Positions 1 through 12,769 of a stretch of 64,000 nucleotides of DNA are shown piece by piece (within the stretch, counting starts at the first letter, position 1; every line of letters starts with the position of its first letter). Below the pieces are notes generated by a model. It saw only the letters and a program-made list of their open reading frames with translations, made no database searches and was not told the origin of the DNA. The stretch is from assembly GCF_023091745.1 (NCBI RefSeq), contig NC_068910.1, forward strand, positions 37,187,272 to 37,251,271, given 5' to 3'. This stretch comes from Budorcas taxicolor (lineage: Eukaryota > Chordata > Mammalia > Artiodactyla > Bovidae). Made by a program: the position numbers and the translations under genes.

Positions 1-108
1 AGTCGGTTGCCATTTCCTTCTCCGTGGGATCTTCTCAATCCAGGGATCGAACCCAGGTCTCCCACATTGCAGGCAGATTCTTTACCATCTGAGCCACCAG
101 GGAAGTTC
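1..108 (-). mobile_element. Bov-tA SINE, cut by window edge
   Basis: Reverse-complement Bov-tA: the tRNA-like head lies at 60-108 (GAGCCACCAGGGAAG on the + strand) and the GGAGAAGGAAATGGCAACC body lies before it. The 3' part is outside the window. These SINEs have a tRNA-derived RNA polymerase III promoter and are thought to move using BovB proteins. Confidence 0.9.
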
Positions 109-1885
109 AAGTCAATCGATTATTAGTAAAAATAAAACTCTGCTTTCATTACCTCCCTTTTCAAACTGGAGTATTGCTGACATCTTTAATATGGATAAGT
201 TGGCCAGAAATAACCTTTACTGTTAACTCATTTCATATTTTCAGTAATAAATTGGCAGCCTTCAGATCCATGGTTTCCTAGTTTCCTGGGGAAAGGAGGC
301 ATAATTGTCTGACTTCAGGGCTGGGTTAAAACCGTGTAATCCCCTTGGAGAAGAGGTAAATTAAGTCATTGAACTACCTCAGCAGTGCCTTTGTTCAGGG
401 AAAATAGCTCTGCATCATCAAATGGATTTAAGTGATCATGAAAACATTCAAACCAAAGTGGCACGTAATTAAGAGCAATTAGAACTGAAGTGATGTGACT
501 GGATATTAAAACCAGAAAGGCAGTGTTTGTTCCTTCTCAGTAGAGACAAGGCAGATAAATGTGGGTTCCTCCTAACTTTGTCATCTCTAGAAATAGAATC
601 TGCTAGACTGTGCAGATGCTATGTAAATATTGAAGGTCTAGTATTATGTACTATGTTTGACCCTCTATTTCTGTAGTGGAGTTTTATCCTCATATTTCAG
701 TCACAGATATGCCAGAGTTAATTAGATCTATACTAGTAAATATCCATCATGGTGTTTCTAAATCCCTTTTGCCAAATGATCTAATTAGAGCAACACTTGG
801 CTCTCTGTATAATTACAACATATGGCACCTAGAGGGTACATATAGTAGAATTATAGGTTGCCTGATGAGAAATCCAGGTGGTGGATAAAAGACTCTATTA
901 AACAAAGTTGCTGTGGGTGTGCATGTGTGTCTGTGTTGTAATGTATACAATTCCTCCACCTCTCCCCAGAATAATAAATATGTTGTAATTCAACTGTCCT
1001 ACCCACATGAGACATAATTATATCCTAGAATAGGCGTTTTAAATTTTTAAGTAAAACAAATCATTGACAGTATTATTGTAAATTATTTAACCCTCCATAC
1101 CTCTAAAAATTACCATGTGTATTAGTCAGCAATGCTAGAAGCAGCTCTATGTAGGAGGAGTTATTCGATGGGATGTGTTCTTCCATCCAGGCAAGATAAC
1201 CTGCTCAAATGGCTGCAAAATATATAGCAAAAATAGTACTGAATCTTTTGACCAATGATAAAAAGGGATTTTTAATATCTGCTTATTATCTCTGAAAGTA
1301 GACTAACCACTTGGGTAGATGATGAGTTCAGTGTTATTGTGTTGAATTTGGAAGGCTTCACATGCAGAGGTACCCTGGACCCCACTTGGATGGGCTTCTA
1401 AGAGTCAGTGGGACACATCTTTTCCTAGACCACATTCACTGATGTCATGTTGATGACACTGACATGGTGGGAGTATTAACACCATGGGAAGTGGTACACA
1501 TGGGGACATTCTTTCCATAGAGGGCCAGTTGTTAAACACTTACCAACATGTCATTACTTGCTGGGACATAACACAGTTCAGAGTTGGCGATGCTAGTTTG
1601 GGGTTCATGGGAGAGATTAAGACTAGATAAATTATCTTCTTTGAAGTGATAAGCGTGAGTAAGTTTCATTGAGAAAAAAAATGGGAAAACAAAAGAGATC
1701 TGTTCTGGATAGATTCTTCTGAACTGTGACAACTGTGTGAAAGAGAAAAAAAAATCATAAGAAAGCTAAGAGGAGAATCAGGAAACTGGGGTGTTGGTAA
1801 GAAAGTATGGGTGTCGTAAATGACAGCACTTGACATTGTCAGTTATCATTGAGAGGTTTTAAAGCATGAGGACCTTCCTAACATA
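109..1885. other. Unique intronic DNA
   Basis: AT-rich sequence without a repeat I can name. ORFs of 66-70 codons here (676-888 +, 1532-1732 -) have no recognisable domain or splice context. Confidence 0.5.
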
Positions 1886-2063
1886 GTGCGCAGGGAACTC
1901 TGCTCAATGTTATGTTGGAGCCTGGATGGGAAGGGAGTTTGGGGGAGAATGGACACATGTATATGTCTGGCCAAGCTCCTTTGCTGTCTATGTTGAGGCT
2001 GTCACAACATTGTTAATGGGTTATACTCCGATATAAAATAAAAAGTTAAAAAAAAAAAAGAAG
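1886..2063 (+). mobile_element. L1-BT 3' end, 5'-truncated
   Basis: Starts at CAGGGAACTCTGCTCAATG, the typical ruminant L1 3' UTR, and ends in an A-rich tail at about 2040-2063. No coding sequence is retained. Confidence 0.8.
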
Positions 2064-2925
2064 ACCTCAAACTATATTTTGAGAGGAGATAATGAAGTCA
2101 AAAGTAACCTTGAAACAAACACTTTCAATAAAAGTTCTACTGGCTGGATCTAAAGTTGGATGTAGTAACTGACTTTTGCAGGTGTCAAATAGTGAAAAGA
2201 GGAATATCAGATATACTGGAGAGAGGAGTGACTTGTTTGTGGCAAGAATCTTATTAGGATGGAGGACACTGGGACATCTTTATAGCCTGAGGGGCTCACA
2301 CAAAGTTAAAGAAGGAGTTAACAGTGTAAGAGAGGGAGATATTCTCAAGGAAACAGGAGGGTATTGGACCTGAAATCAATTATTATGGGAAAGAAGGATG
2401 TGCCTGTCTTCTCTGACTTTGGGGAGAAAGAGAGGGTGGGTGAGGGCACAGAGAAGGAAGTATAAAGAGGGAGTTGAGGAATTCCATATAAAATGGCCTT
2501 GACCATGATCTTGATAAAATGAGAGTCAGAGTCATCTATGAAAGCGTGAGCATGGTGGGAGGTGGGGATTGTATGCTTGAGAAAAAAGAGATGCCTGAAC
2601 TGTCACCTATGGTCAATGTGACAGAAATTAGATAAGATTTGGATTGTGCTTTTGATATTTTTCAGTTGCTTCTGCACACATTGACTTTCCCATGTATTGA
2701 TTTGCTCTAAAGGGTTTTATTCCAAAAGAGGTAGTTTGTTCCAAAGGATGCATAAAATTGTTTCAGAAAAAATGAAACTGCCTGCTCTTAACACCAAGAA
2801 AAATGTTTTTTTAGGTGAATTCAATATGTTCTGACTCAGAAGAAAAAACAACGCACTTTAAAATAATTATTCCCCCTTGTCATTTTCTCAAGGACTCACA
2901 CACCTTCAGTCACCCCTGCTCTTTC
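2064..2925. other. Unique intronic DNA
   Basis: No named repeat or gene seen; purine-rich around 2400-2480. Confidence 0.45.
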
Positions 2926-2929
2926 CCTC

Positions 2930-3377
2930 ATCATCAAACTCTCCCTCCTCTTTCACTTTCTGTTGGGTCTTTCTGGTCAGTGCATCTTCATCTTTCTCAT
3001 CCACTTTGTACTCCCCTGCTTCCACCCTGTCCCAGGATAATCCCACCTCCTACCATGGCTTTAAACTCACCATCTGTACTAAGAACTCCCAAATGTACAT
3101 CTTCAGTGCAGGACTGAATGATTTGAGCTCATCATGCCTCAGACAGAACTCATTCCAGCCACTAACATGTACCCTAAAACCTGTTCTTCTACTTGCACCA
3201 TCAGTCAGAAATCTAGAAATCGTCTTTGATTTCCCTCTTCCAACATCACGTGTATCCAGTGCATTAGTATATTTTGGTGATTCTACTTCCAAAGGATATA
3301 GAGACTCTGCCTCCTTTCCATCTGCCTTTCCTGTGCCCTCACTCAACCACCATCATCTCTTGTGGGACTATTCCAGT
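2930..3377 (+). mobile_element. L2 LINE fragment
   Basis: The stretch with ACCATGGCTTTAAACTCACC followed by AACTCCCAAATGTACATC, and later the TCTTTGATTTCCCTCTTCC segment, follow the order of the L2 second ORF and 3' region. It is heavily decayed and broken by the SINE at 3378. The 230-codon ORF spanning 2877-3569 crosses this L2 and the SINE and is not a gene. Confidence 0.65.
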
Positions 3378-3577
3378 TGTTGTTTAGTTGCTGAGTCGTG
3401 TCTGAATCTTTACGACCTTATGGACTGTAGCCCACCAGGCTCCTCTGTCCGTGGGATTTCTCAGGCAAGAATACTGGAGTGGGTTGTCATTTCCTTCTCC
3501 AGAGGATCTTCTCAACCCAGGGATGGAACCCACTTTTCCTGCATTGACAGATGGGTTCTTTACCACTGAGCCATCAA
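3378..3577 (-). mobile_element. Bov-tA SINE inserted in L2
   Basis: Near full-length on the minus strand: body with AATACTGGAGTGGGTTG, then the tRNA-like head ending in CACTGAGCCATCA. It interrupts L2-like sequence. Confidence 0.9.
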
Positions 3578-5040
3578 CCCTTAACTATTCCTGTCTACAT
3601 GTCAAAGATGGAAAAAGCTTGATAAAAGCTACAGATACTCTCAAGTTTTTCCTGACATATTTTTCCACAAGGGTGTTAGTCATTACAACTGAATAACTAA
3701 ATCAAAAGCAGACCAGCTATTTTTTATATGAAATAAAGGCATGAATGACTCAGGCCTACAATTAACCAAGGAAGAACAGTACTTTATTCCTGGTTCCTCT
3801 GATGTGAAGAAACTGAAAGTTCAAGCACAGTTCAAGAATACACAGCAGTTTCTTAGAGGCTTCATCATCTTCTTTGTTAACTTGACATCCAGCAGTGTAT
3901 GTTGAGTAGTAAATACTTGGTTATAAAGCATAGATATTATTCAGATCATTATATTATACAGTTTTAGAATGCTAGGTATTTATATTGGCCACAAGTAGCT
4001 CCCTACCAATTGGCTTAAAAGTGTTTGCTTTGCCCCGAAGGAATATACACTCTGCCTACAGATGTATGCATCTGTATGTGTGACTATATAGCAGTGGAAC
4101 TGTGGTTCCATTGTTGTATGAAAATCCATTGGTGAGTTATTCCTCAAAAGTTCTTAGTATTTAATTCCTGATCACTTCTATCTTTATCATTCAAATATCC
4201 ATAGTCACAAGGCAAGAACACGGCCTAAAGAAAAGTGGATTTTGTTTGCTTTGTTTTAGTTTTGCCCCTACCTTCAAACACTCACAGGAACATCACATCT
4301 GCTTTGTTAAATTTTCTATTAACATCAGCATTTTGAGATAACTAGAAATTGTACTTTTCCATTTTATTATTGGGACCACTAGAGCACAGATTAAAAAATA
4401 AAATTGAATCTTAGTAGAATTTTATAGCTAAGAGTAATATGCAGTTGAGAACTCTTTAAACTAGCCCCTCTTCCATTATACTACATACATTTGCTTTCTA
4501 ACAGTTACTCAAAGCCAAGACCCATGATGCTGGTGATGGAGCATTTATCATTTCTGCCATTTAATATTTAGTCCATACCCTTCAGGACTTTGTCACCTCT
4601 GAATTCACTTTCTGTGTCTCCCACAGAAAAGAAAAGTGAGAGGGAGGGTAGAAAGAAGGAAGAAAGAAAGAAAGAAAGCAGAGAGGGAAGCAAATCTTAA
4701 AAGACCAGCCACCTTCCCACTGGACCAGTAAGACCATCTTTTGGTCCAGTGCCTGTGATTTTTCTATGCAAACAATGAAGACTCCTTTAGTTAGCCGAAC
4801 ATGGCACATGCCCCTTGCCCAGAAGGTAAATATATGGCAAGCCTAAAATAGAAAGTTAAAGGGAAAAAAGCAACTTATTAATATTAACTAAAGAAGCTGA
4901 AAGACAAAGTTTCATATCACAAATATGTCAATTTCAGGTTTTTTTTCTTGTTTTGTTTTCTTATCTAAATGTCTCTTCTTGCTTTAAATCATTTTCTTGT
5001 TAAAAAGCTTACATTTGAATTCTTTTTTCTTTTATTTTTG
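3578..5040. other. Unique intronic DNA with a GA-rich stretch
   Basis: No gene seen. Positions 4625-4691 form a purine-rich run containing five to six GAAA units, a simple repeat. The remainder is AT-rich. Confidence 0.5.
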
Positions 5041-5236
5041 TGAGTGAGTGAAAGTCGCTCAGTCGTGTCTGATTCTTTGCGACCCCATGGACCATACAGT
5101 CTATGGAATTCTCCAGGCCAGAATACTGGAGTGGGTAGCCTTTCCCTTCTCCAGGGGATCTTCCCAACCCAAGGATCGAATCCAGGTCTCCCGCATTGCA
5201 AACGGATTCTTGCAGCTGAACCACAAGGGAAGCCCC
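5041..5236 (-). mobile_element. Bov-tA SINE
   Basis: Starts with the AGTCGCTCAGTCGTGTCTG 3' end motif and ends with the tRNA-like head (CCACAAGGGAAGCCCC on the + strand). Almost complete. Confidence 0.92.
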
Positions 5237-7044
5237 TTTGTTTTAGTAGTGCTGGAAAATGAAGTCATGATTGGAAAAATTAAAAAAAGGATTCAATCAC
5301 TCTTTTATTTTGACCAAAGTATAACAAATCTTTAGTAAATTGTAAAAAAAAAAAAAATTGTTATGTGTACCCATAGTGTTTTACCTTTTTTACTTAAAAA
5401 ATTTTTATTTTAAATATCTAAAAAAAAAGCAACTTACTATAAAAACATCATTTTCATGCTTTGAAAATTGGAATTTTCAAAAGTGAGGTAAAAGATTTGA
5501 ATGCTGGAACTCTTCTCTCCTATTTACATGTGCAAGTAAGAATAAGAACATTATGTGGGGGGGTCCAGAGATTTTCTTTAAAGGACGCATGTCTTTTCAT
5601 GTAACTAGTGTCATCTCTGATTATGAGACTTTTAGAGTTAGATAAGCTTTAGCGATCAATAGGTCAGTGGTTTTTCAATTTGTTTTGTTTCAGCCCCCAG
5701 CATACCTGTGGACTGCAACATATTCCTGTTGCTTGAAATGATTAATCACACCATTTATAGGAGAAAGAAGGGATGGAAAGCAGTGGAGGGAGGGAGCCCA
5801 GGAGTGTATGATAAGAATCTCAGGGCATGCTTTGAAAACATTCCCTCCAGAACATGCTGTCCAGCATCGCTGCCCAGCCTGCGGGGATCACTGGTTCCCC
5901 AACACCAGCACTTTTGTTCTATGTTTATGAGAAAACAGGGATTAGGTGACTCACAGTAGGTCTCACAACTAACTATTGGCGAGTTCATGGTCATGTAACT
6001 GTGTGTCCAAACTAAAGAAACCCCTTCCCATTCTTGGTTTGGGAATAAACCTTTATAACAAGAGTAGAGTTTAGAATCCCAGAAGGATACCATGAGAAGG
6101 TCTCCAAAATCATCTAGCCAAGGTTCACTGAACCTTGCTTGCAGGAAGGTTTTCTTTGGCAAACCCATTATCCAACATTATGCTTATATTTTTTAATTAG
6201 ATTCCAACCATTAAAATTAAAATTGGGAATATGTCATGTAAATAAGATTACTGATTTATTTTAAAAGATATCTAGATGATCTACAACAGCCAGCCTGCGT
6301 TTTTATAAACTCAGCTTTCCAGAGGTGAGAAACAGTTACCCATTTAGCAAGGGCGTGAAACCTCCAGTTATCTTCACAACCCTTGCACCCCATGTTAAGA
6401 TGTACTGTCAGTCAGCCATTTATCACTGCTCTTGAATTATTGTTTTTCTTACAGTAGAGTTTAAGTAAAAGTAACATACTCATGGTATCTATTTCTTTAT
6501 AAAAAATGAAAATAAAACTTGGCCCAAAAGCCCACACATTTCCAAAAAATATATATAGTAAAATAGTGTTTTCTTATGCTTGTAATTAATGTTCTTCCTT
6601 TCAAATATAAGCAGAGTGTATTGTGAAAACTTATTCTCATATACTTGGTTTGTGCAGATGACCCACCAGATGATAAGCCCTGTAGGCAACAGCGTCTGTA
6701 AATCTAGGTCTAGCTCTGTCCCTTTGTGTCAGTGAAAGTTTGGAAGAACAAGGTAGGGATTCTTGAGACTAGCTATGGAAGCCTGGACAGGAATCTATTT
6801 CCTGATATCTAGCACAGAGTTGCTTTTCTTCTCCCACGAATGGTTAAATAATAGAATCTCTGAATTGTGTCTTCCCTGGTGGTTCTGCTAATCCCCTGAC
6901 ATTTCATCCCCCTCTTTTTGTTTCTGTTTCCTCTGTCATACTGACATGGATGACAGGTTGTAAATTATCCCTCTTTCCATACTGTATTAAAATTTGAACA
7001 TGAAAGCCACGGTCAGACCTCTCTTCTGTTATAAATAACACACA
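5237..7044. other. Unique intronic DNA
   Basis: AT-rich with A and T homopolymers near 5340-5430. ORFs of 83 codons (5708-5959 +) and 137 codons (5755-6168 -) overlap on opposite strands. Neither has a recognisable domain, and they look like chance. Confidence 0.45.
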
Positions 7045-7090
7045 TCTAACAACACCCCAAGTGAGGGTCTAACAACACCCCAAGTGAAGG
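7045..7090 (+). repeat. 23-bp unit tandemly duplicated
   Basis: Two adjacent copies of a 23-bp unit (7045-7067 and 7068-7090) starting TCTAACAACACCCC, differing at one base. A local slippage-type duplication. Confidence 0.9.
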
Positions 7091-8047
7091 TTTTCTCAGC
7101 TGTTTTTCCTGAGCAGCTGATTGTTAGCCTGACTTAGCGCCTGATAGATAAAATTGAGGATTAAACTTGCCTTTTAAACTAAGAAATTATTCTATTCTAA
7201 CACTATTGTTCATATTAAACTCCTGTGCCATTAAAACTGTCTCTTTTAAATGGATGGGCACTGGGTGCATTGTTTATTCAATTTAATTGCAGGAAGGGAA
7301 AAAAAAGCCCTCATACAAAGGAAATGGTTGTTTGAACTGGTTTTTACCAGTCACAAGTCGTGTGAATGAGTGTCCAATTAAATAGTGGCTCACTAGGACT
7401 CATCTAATAGTAACATCTGTTATCTTAATTAAACAAGTTACTATATAAAGGCGCTTTCATGGCTCACTTTGTTAGAGTGGGTTCTGACCCAGAAACTCGG
7501 GGAAGGCTTGTTCTCTTTGGGGGATTTTATTGTCGGGAGTGCTCCCAGTTGGCCCCATTATGTTGTAGACCTGACAGGCTCTGTGATCTGCAAACCTCCA
7601 CATTTGTTCAAGCCCACAGACCCTGGCAAAGTGGAACCAATAAAAAAGGAAGAATCCTGGGCAGGAGAGCTTTGTGTTCACTCTGCTTTACTTGGGTATC
7701 ATGACTTGGAGGGAGGTTGCCAGGGGGGCAGGGGAGGGGTGTAAGTGATGGAGAAGGAAAAGTCATCAAATGTGTATTGACTATCCATTGGTGCCAGGAC
7801 CAAGGAACACCCCTGCCTTCAGGAAGGGACCCACCATCCTATATTTGTATCTTTGAAATCCAAAATTCTCTGAAAACAGGAGGGATATTTTTCTTTTCTT
7901 TTTCTTCATACTAATTTCTTTGTTTATTTTTGGCAATTTTGTAGCTGACTCATCTAATGGCAAAACCAAACTGAGGCTCCAGACTTTGTCGTTTTATTTT
8001 TTTATCTCATGTTTAATTGCAGAAATAATCATGCATTGATTGGATGG
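7091..8047. other. Repeat-poor intronic DNA, possible conserved element
   Basis: No transposon is recognisable. 7095-7455 is AT-rich with several TAAT-core homeodomain-type motifs (TTCAATTTAATTG, TCTTAATTAAAC). Overlapping 81- and 91-codon ORFs (7459-7744) have no recognised homology. Confidence 0.4.
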
Positions 8048-8272
8048 TTGTGCATGTGTGCTAAGTCACTTCCGTCGAGTCTGATCCTTTGCGACCCTGT
8101 GGACCATAGCCTGCCAGACACCTCTGTCTGTGGGATTCTCTAGGCAAGAATACTGGATTGAGTTGCCATTCCTTTCTCCAGGAGATCTTCCCAACTCAGG
8201 GATTGAACCCTCATCTCTTATGTCTCCTGCATTGGCAGGCAGGTTCTTTACCACTAGCGCCACCTGAGAGGA
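8048..8272 (-). mobile_element. Bov-tA SINE
   Basis: Minus-strand copy with 3' end motif (GCTAAGTCACTTC), body and tRNA-like head (CACTAGCGCCACCTGAGAGG). A small insertion (CATCTCTTATGTCTC region) sits near the head, as in several Bov-tA copies. Confidence 0.9.
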
Positions 8273-8483
8273 TGGTTACGTGCCAATATTTGGGGGAATA
8301 TTATCTAAAATAAACTATATGCCATAGTATGTTTCTTAATATTAGAAATTCTAAATTCTAAATCACAATTTTGCCCTAGGATTTTTGATGAGAGATTATA
8401 ATATTAGATCATAATATTTTATCCTCTGTAAAGAGGATAAAATAAACTGAGGCTCAGTGATATTAAGCATCTTGCTCAAGGTA

Positions 8484-8700
8484 CAGATGTACCTTGTTTT
8501 ATTGCACTTGCCAGATACTGTGTTTTTTATGAATGGAAGGTTTGTGGCAACCCTTCGTCAAGCAGATCTGCTGGTGCTGTTTTCCAACAGCAGTTCTCAC
8601 TGCGCGTCTCTATGTCACATTTATATTTCAAACTTTTCCATTATATTTATGATGATAATCTGTGATCAGTGATCTTTGATGTTGCTGCTTGCTGAAGGCC
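8484..8700 (+). mobile_element. Tigger (TcMar) DNA transposon fragment
   Basis: The run TGTACCTTGTTTTATTGCAC, then GAAGGTTTGTGGCAACCCT, TTTCCAACAGCA and GTGATCAGTGATCTTTGATG occur in the order of the Tigger 5' end. Decayed, no transposase ORF. Confidence 0.8.
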
Positions 8701-9240
8701 CTGGTGTCGGTTCACATTTTCAGCAACAAATTGTCTTTGTATTTTGAGGGCTGTACCTTTGCTAACTCTTTCAGTTAGTTCTAATCACACTGTATTTGTC
8801 GTTAATGAAAGACATTCAGCTCTTCTCTGCCTCAGGGCCTTTGCCCTTGCCTTTTTCGTTGGATCAAAAAACACCTTGAACAGTCTTCAGTGTCTGGCTT
8901 CCTCTTGTCCTAGATTGTAGCCGACATGTTACTTCTCCTGGATTCATAGATAAGATAATATCAGAAAGAATTTTGGATAGTATGGGGAAAAGTTTAATAT
9001 CTTTTCAAAAAGTGCCTTGTTACATTTGTGCCATCTCCCTAAGCTTGTTGATCCTGGCACTCTGCCCTCTCTGTGGATGGAGATGTTGATGGACACAGCT
9101 GAACCAGCCAAGCCCTCTCCTTCTTCAGGAACTAGAACTTCCCTGTAGGGAGAATAGGGTTAGAGCAGAGTCCTTTGATGGCAGCTCCCTGGGGAGACCA
9201 CCTCTTAGATTCTGTTCCCTACATCCCCAGAGATATTTAT
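8701..9240. other. Unique intronic DNA
   Basis: No named element recognised beyond the Tigger edge. Confidence 0.4.
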
Positions 9241-9660
9241 TGTTTTTTTTTTTCCCCCTGAGCTGTTCGGTAGGTGCTCATCAGTTATCTATTTTATAAA
9301 CTTAATAGTATATATACATCAGTCCCAGTCTCTCAATTTTTTCCCAACCCCTCTTACCCTCTTGGTGTCCATACATTTGTTCTCAGCATCTGTGTCTCTA
9401 TTTCTGCTTTGCAAATAGGTTTATCTGTTCTATTTTTCTAGATTCTACACATATGTGTTGATACACAATATTCACTCTCTTTCTGACTTACTTCACTCTG
9501 TGTGACACTCACTCAGTCCATCCACTTCTCTGCAAATAGCACAATTTTCTTCTTTTTTATGGCTGAGTAGTATTCCATTGTATATATATATCTAACATCT
9601 TCTTTATCCATTCCTCTGTTGATAGACATGTAGGTTGCAGAGCTACTCTATGATTAATTG
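9241..9660 (-). mobile_element. L1-BT 3' end, minus strand
   Basis: Starts with a T-run (reverse poly(A)), then the L1 3' region, ending with the antisense of the ORF2 end: GGCTGAGTAGTATTCCATTG and TTTATCCATTCCTCTGTTG. 5'-truncated. Confidence 0.82.
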
Positions 9661-9837
9661 CTATGCTTTCCAGGCCATTTTTGTTCAGGATCTTATCTAG
9701 TTTGAGAGCTACTTAATATCCTTCCAAAAAGTTGCATAAGTTAACCAAGGTCTGTTTCAGTTACTTACAACCTCATAACTCTAACTGATTTAAGCAAACA
9801 GATGGATCATCTATAAGCAGCTTTTTTTTTTTTCATT

Positions 9838-11560
9838 CAGTTCAGTTCAGTTCAGTCATTCAGTTGTGTCTGACTTTTTGCAACCCAATGGACTACAGCA
9901 TGCCAGGTCTTCCTGTCCATCACCAACTCCTGGAGTTTACTCAAACTAATATCCATTGAGTCAGTGATGCCATACAACTATCTCATCCTCTGTCATCCCC
10001 TTCTCTTCCTGCCTTCAATATTTCCCAGCATCAGGGTCTTTTCAAATGAATCAGTTCTTCCCGTCAGGTGGCCAAAGTATTGGAGTTTCAGATTCAGCAT
10101 CAGTCCTTCCAGTGAATATTGGGACTGATTTCCTTTAGGATGGACTGGTTGGCTCTCCTTGTAGTCCAAGGGACTCTCAAGAGTGTTCTCCAACACCACA
10201 GTTCAAAAGCATCAATTTTTCAGCATGCAGCTTTCTTTTTGGTCCACTTCTCACACCCATACATGACTACTGGAAAAACCATAGCTTTGACTAGACAGAC
10301 CTCTGTTAGCAAAGTAATGGGTCTGCTTTTTATATGCAGTCTATGTTGGTCATAACTTTTCTTCCAAGGAGCAAGCATCTTTTAATTTCATGGCTGCAAT
10401 CACCATCTGCAGTGATTTTGGAGCCCCCCAAAATAAAGTCTGTCACTGTTTCCATTGCTTCCCCATCTATTTGCCATGAAGTGATGGGACCAGATGCCAT
10501 GATCTTAGTTTTCTGAATGTTGAGCTTTAAGCCAACTTGTTCACTCTCCTCTTTCACTTTCATCAAGAGGCTCTTTAGTTCTTCTTTGCTTTCTGCCCTA
10601 AGGGTGTTGTCATCTGCATATTAAGGTTACTGATATTTCTCCCATCAATCTTGATTCCAGTTTATGCTACATCCAGCCCAGCGTTTCTCATGATGTACTC
10701 TGCATATAAGTTAAATAAGCAGGGTGACAATATACAGCCTTGACATATTCCTTTTCCTATTTGGAACCAGTCTGTTGTTCCATGTCCAGTTCTAACTGTT
10801 ACTTCTGACCTGCATACAGGTTTCTCAAGAGGCAGGTCAGGTGATCTGGTATTCCCATCTCCTTCAGAATTTTCCACAGTTTATTGTGATCCACACAGTC
10901 AAAGGCTTTGGCATAGTCAAGAAAGCAGAAATAGACGTTTCTCTGGAACTCTCTTGCTTTTTCCATGATCCAGCGGATGTTGGCAATTTGATTTCTGGTT
11001 CCTCTGCCTTTCCTAAATCCGACTTGACTATCTGGAAGTTCACAGTTCACATACTGTTGAAGTCTGGCTTAGAGAATTTTGAGCATTACTTTACTAGCGT
11101 GTGAGATGAGTGCATCTGTGCGGCAGTTTGAGCATTCTTTGTCATTGCCTTTCTTTGGGATTAGAATGAAAACTGACCTTTTCCAGTCCTGTGGCCACTG
11201 TTGTGTTTTCCAAATTTGCTGGCATATTGAGTGCAGCACTTTCACAGCATCTACTTTTAGAATTTGAAATAGCTCCACTGGAATTCCATCACCTCCACTA
11301 GCTTAGTTCATAGTGATGCTTCCTAAGGCCTACTTGACTTCGCATTCCAGGATGTCTGGCTCTAGGTGAGTGATCACACCATCATGATTATCTGTTTCAT
11401 GAAGATCTTTTTTGTACAGTTCTTCTGTGTATTCTTGCCACCTCTTCTTAATATCTTCTGCTTCTGTTAGGTCCATACCATTTCTGTCCTTTATGGTACC
11501 CATCTTCGCATGAAATGTTCCCTCAGTATCTCTAATTTTCTTGAAGAGATCCCCAGGTTT
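9838..11560 (-). mobile_element. BovB (RTE LINE), 1.7 kb, 5'-truncated
   Basis: The BovB 3' tail of TTCAG units (9838-9856) is followed by antisense reverse transcriptase in several frames. Pieces read from high to low coordinates: 11330-11575 (DLFKKIRDTEGTFHAKMG), 11069-11278, 10799-11050 (FCFLDYAKAFDCVDH), 10662-10877 and 10330-10566. A one-base deletion just before the YADD motif (about 10605-10625) breaks the frame. T-runs followed by CATT at 9822-9837 and 11561-11576 form the apparent target-site duplication, so the element landed in a poly(T) stretch. It is the most 5'-extended BovB in the window. Not functional. Confidence 0.93.
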
Positions 11561-11604
11561 TTTTTTTTTTTTCATTAAATATGCCTTAGAAAACTTGGGA
11601 AAAA

Positions 11605-11797
11605 AGTGAAAGTGTTAGTTGTTCAGTCATGTCCAACTCTTTGCCACCTGTAACCCATCACTGGGCTCCTCTGTCCATGGAATTCTCCAGGCAGGAATAT
11701 GGAGTGGGTAGCCATTCCTTTCTCCAGGGGAGCTTCCCGACCCAGGGATTGAACTCGGGCCTCCTGCATTGCAGGTGGATTTTTTACCGTCTGACAA
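11605..11797 (-). mobile_element. Bov-tA SINE
   Basis: Minus strand: GTTGTTCAGTCATGTCC end motif, body, and head degenerating at ACCGTCTGACAATT. It lies 45 bp from the BovB 5' end. Confidence 0.88.
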
Positions 11798-12769
11798 TTA
11801 GAAGTAATCCTTTAATGACATTTGGGTATTGATCTTAGTTCTTAAACATAATTACATCTTATCCCATTTGAACTAGACAACTTACTATCTGGAGTATCTA
11901 AAACCTTTAAGGGCCACTTTGAAACATTTTGTTTCACAAAAGCATTTGCATTCAACTTATCAGGTTACCCACCTGATTAGGTACGGCAGCTAGGACTAAT
12001 GGCATTGTTGAGTATATAGAGTGGTAGGATTCCCTGAAACTAAAACAAATGCATGCCCTCCAGAGAATTCTTTTCTCTAGAAGGAGAGCATGCCCTGGAG
12101 TCTTATGCTGCCACCCCCGCCAGTGAGTGCTCAGCATTCAGGTTCTGATGCTGGTGTCTGTGAAGTTCTTTGGGAGAAAACTTTTGGCTGCCTTTGTGCA
12201 GACTCAGGTTGTGGCATCTGTATCCTCCCAGACTGAGTCATTATACTTCCCTGCTTCATTGATTCTCACTGAAAGAGATTTGGAAAATGGGGTTGAACAT
12301 GCCAGAAGAGTTTGGGAAGCCCCTAACGCATCAGTAGCTTGTTATATAAGCATCTTGTGCTCAGCAGTAAGACCTGCTTCTGTCTATGATGATGAGCAGG
12401 TTCTCATCCTAGTGACATCCAGACAGGTTACTTTGCCCACGTCTGTGTGTGACACTTGGGCCCAGAGAGGCTGAAATAGACCCTCTTTCAGCAAAACAAA
12501 TGTCCTTTCCCCTGACAGCAGTGATGGAACTGGGGCAGAATATTGAAGGCAGCATGGGACCTCTGACCTAGGCTGTCATTGAAACTCCCCTGGCAGTGTC
12601 TAGTGGGTGTGGAAAAAGAATAGATACTCTAGTATTCTTGGGTGAATTGATTTCAACTCTGCATGGAGACCTTCTTGAATCCCAAGATGGCCTAATCTCT
12701 TTTCTCAGAGCTCATGCACTTTTCATTTGAAGCCACAATTTTTCGTTTAGAGTCCGACTCCTACACTAG
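11798..12769. other. Unique intronic DNA
   Basis: No repeat or exon recognised. A 115-codon ORF at 12127-12474 (+) has no identifiable domain and is taken as chance. Confidence 0.45.

Noticed and set aside
2877..3569. 230-codon ORF on + strand
   Set aside because: It spans an L2 remnant and an antisense Bov-tA; no domain, no splice context.
5755..6168. 137-codon ORF on - strand
   Set aside because: Overlaps another ORF on the + strand and has no recognisable motif; likely chance.
7459..7744. Possible processed pseudogene from overlapping 81- and 91-codon ORFs
   Set aside because: No poly(A), no target-site duplication and no recognised parent gene.
12127..12474. 115-codon ORF on + strand
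   Set aside because: No domain, signal or homology recognised; no flanking splice sites in agreement with it.
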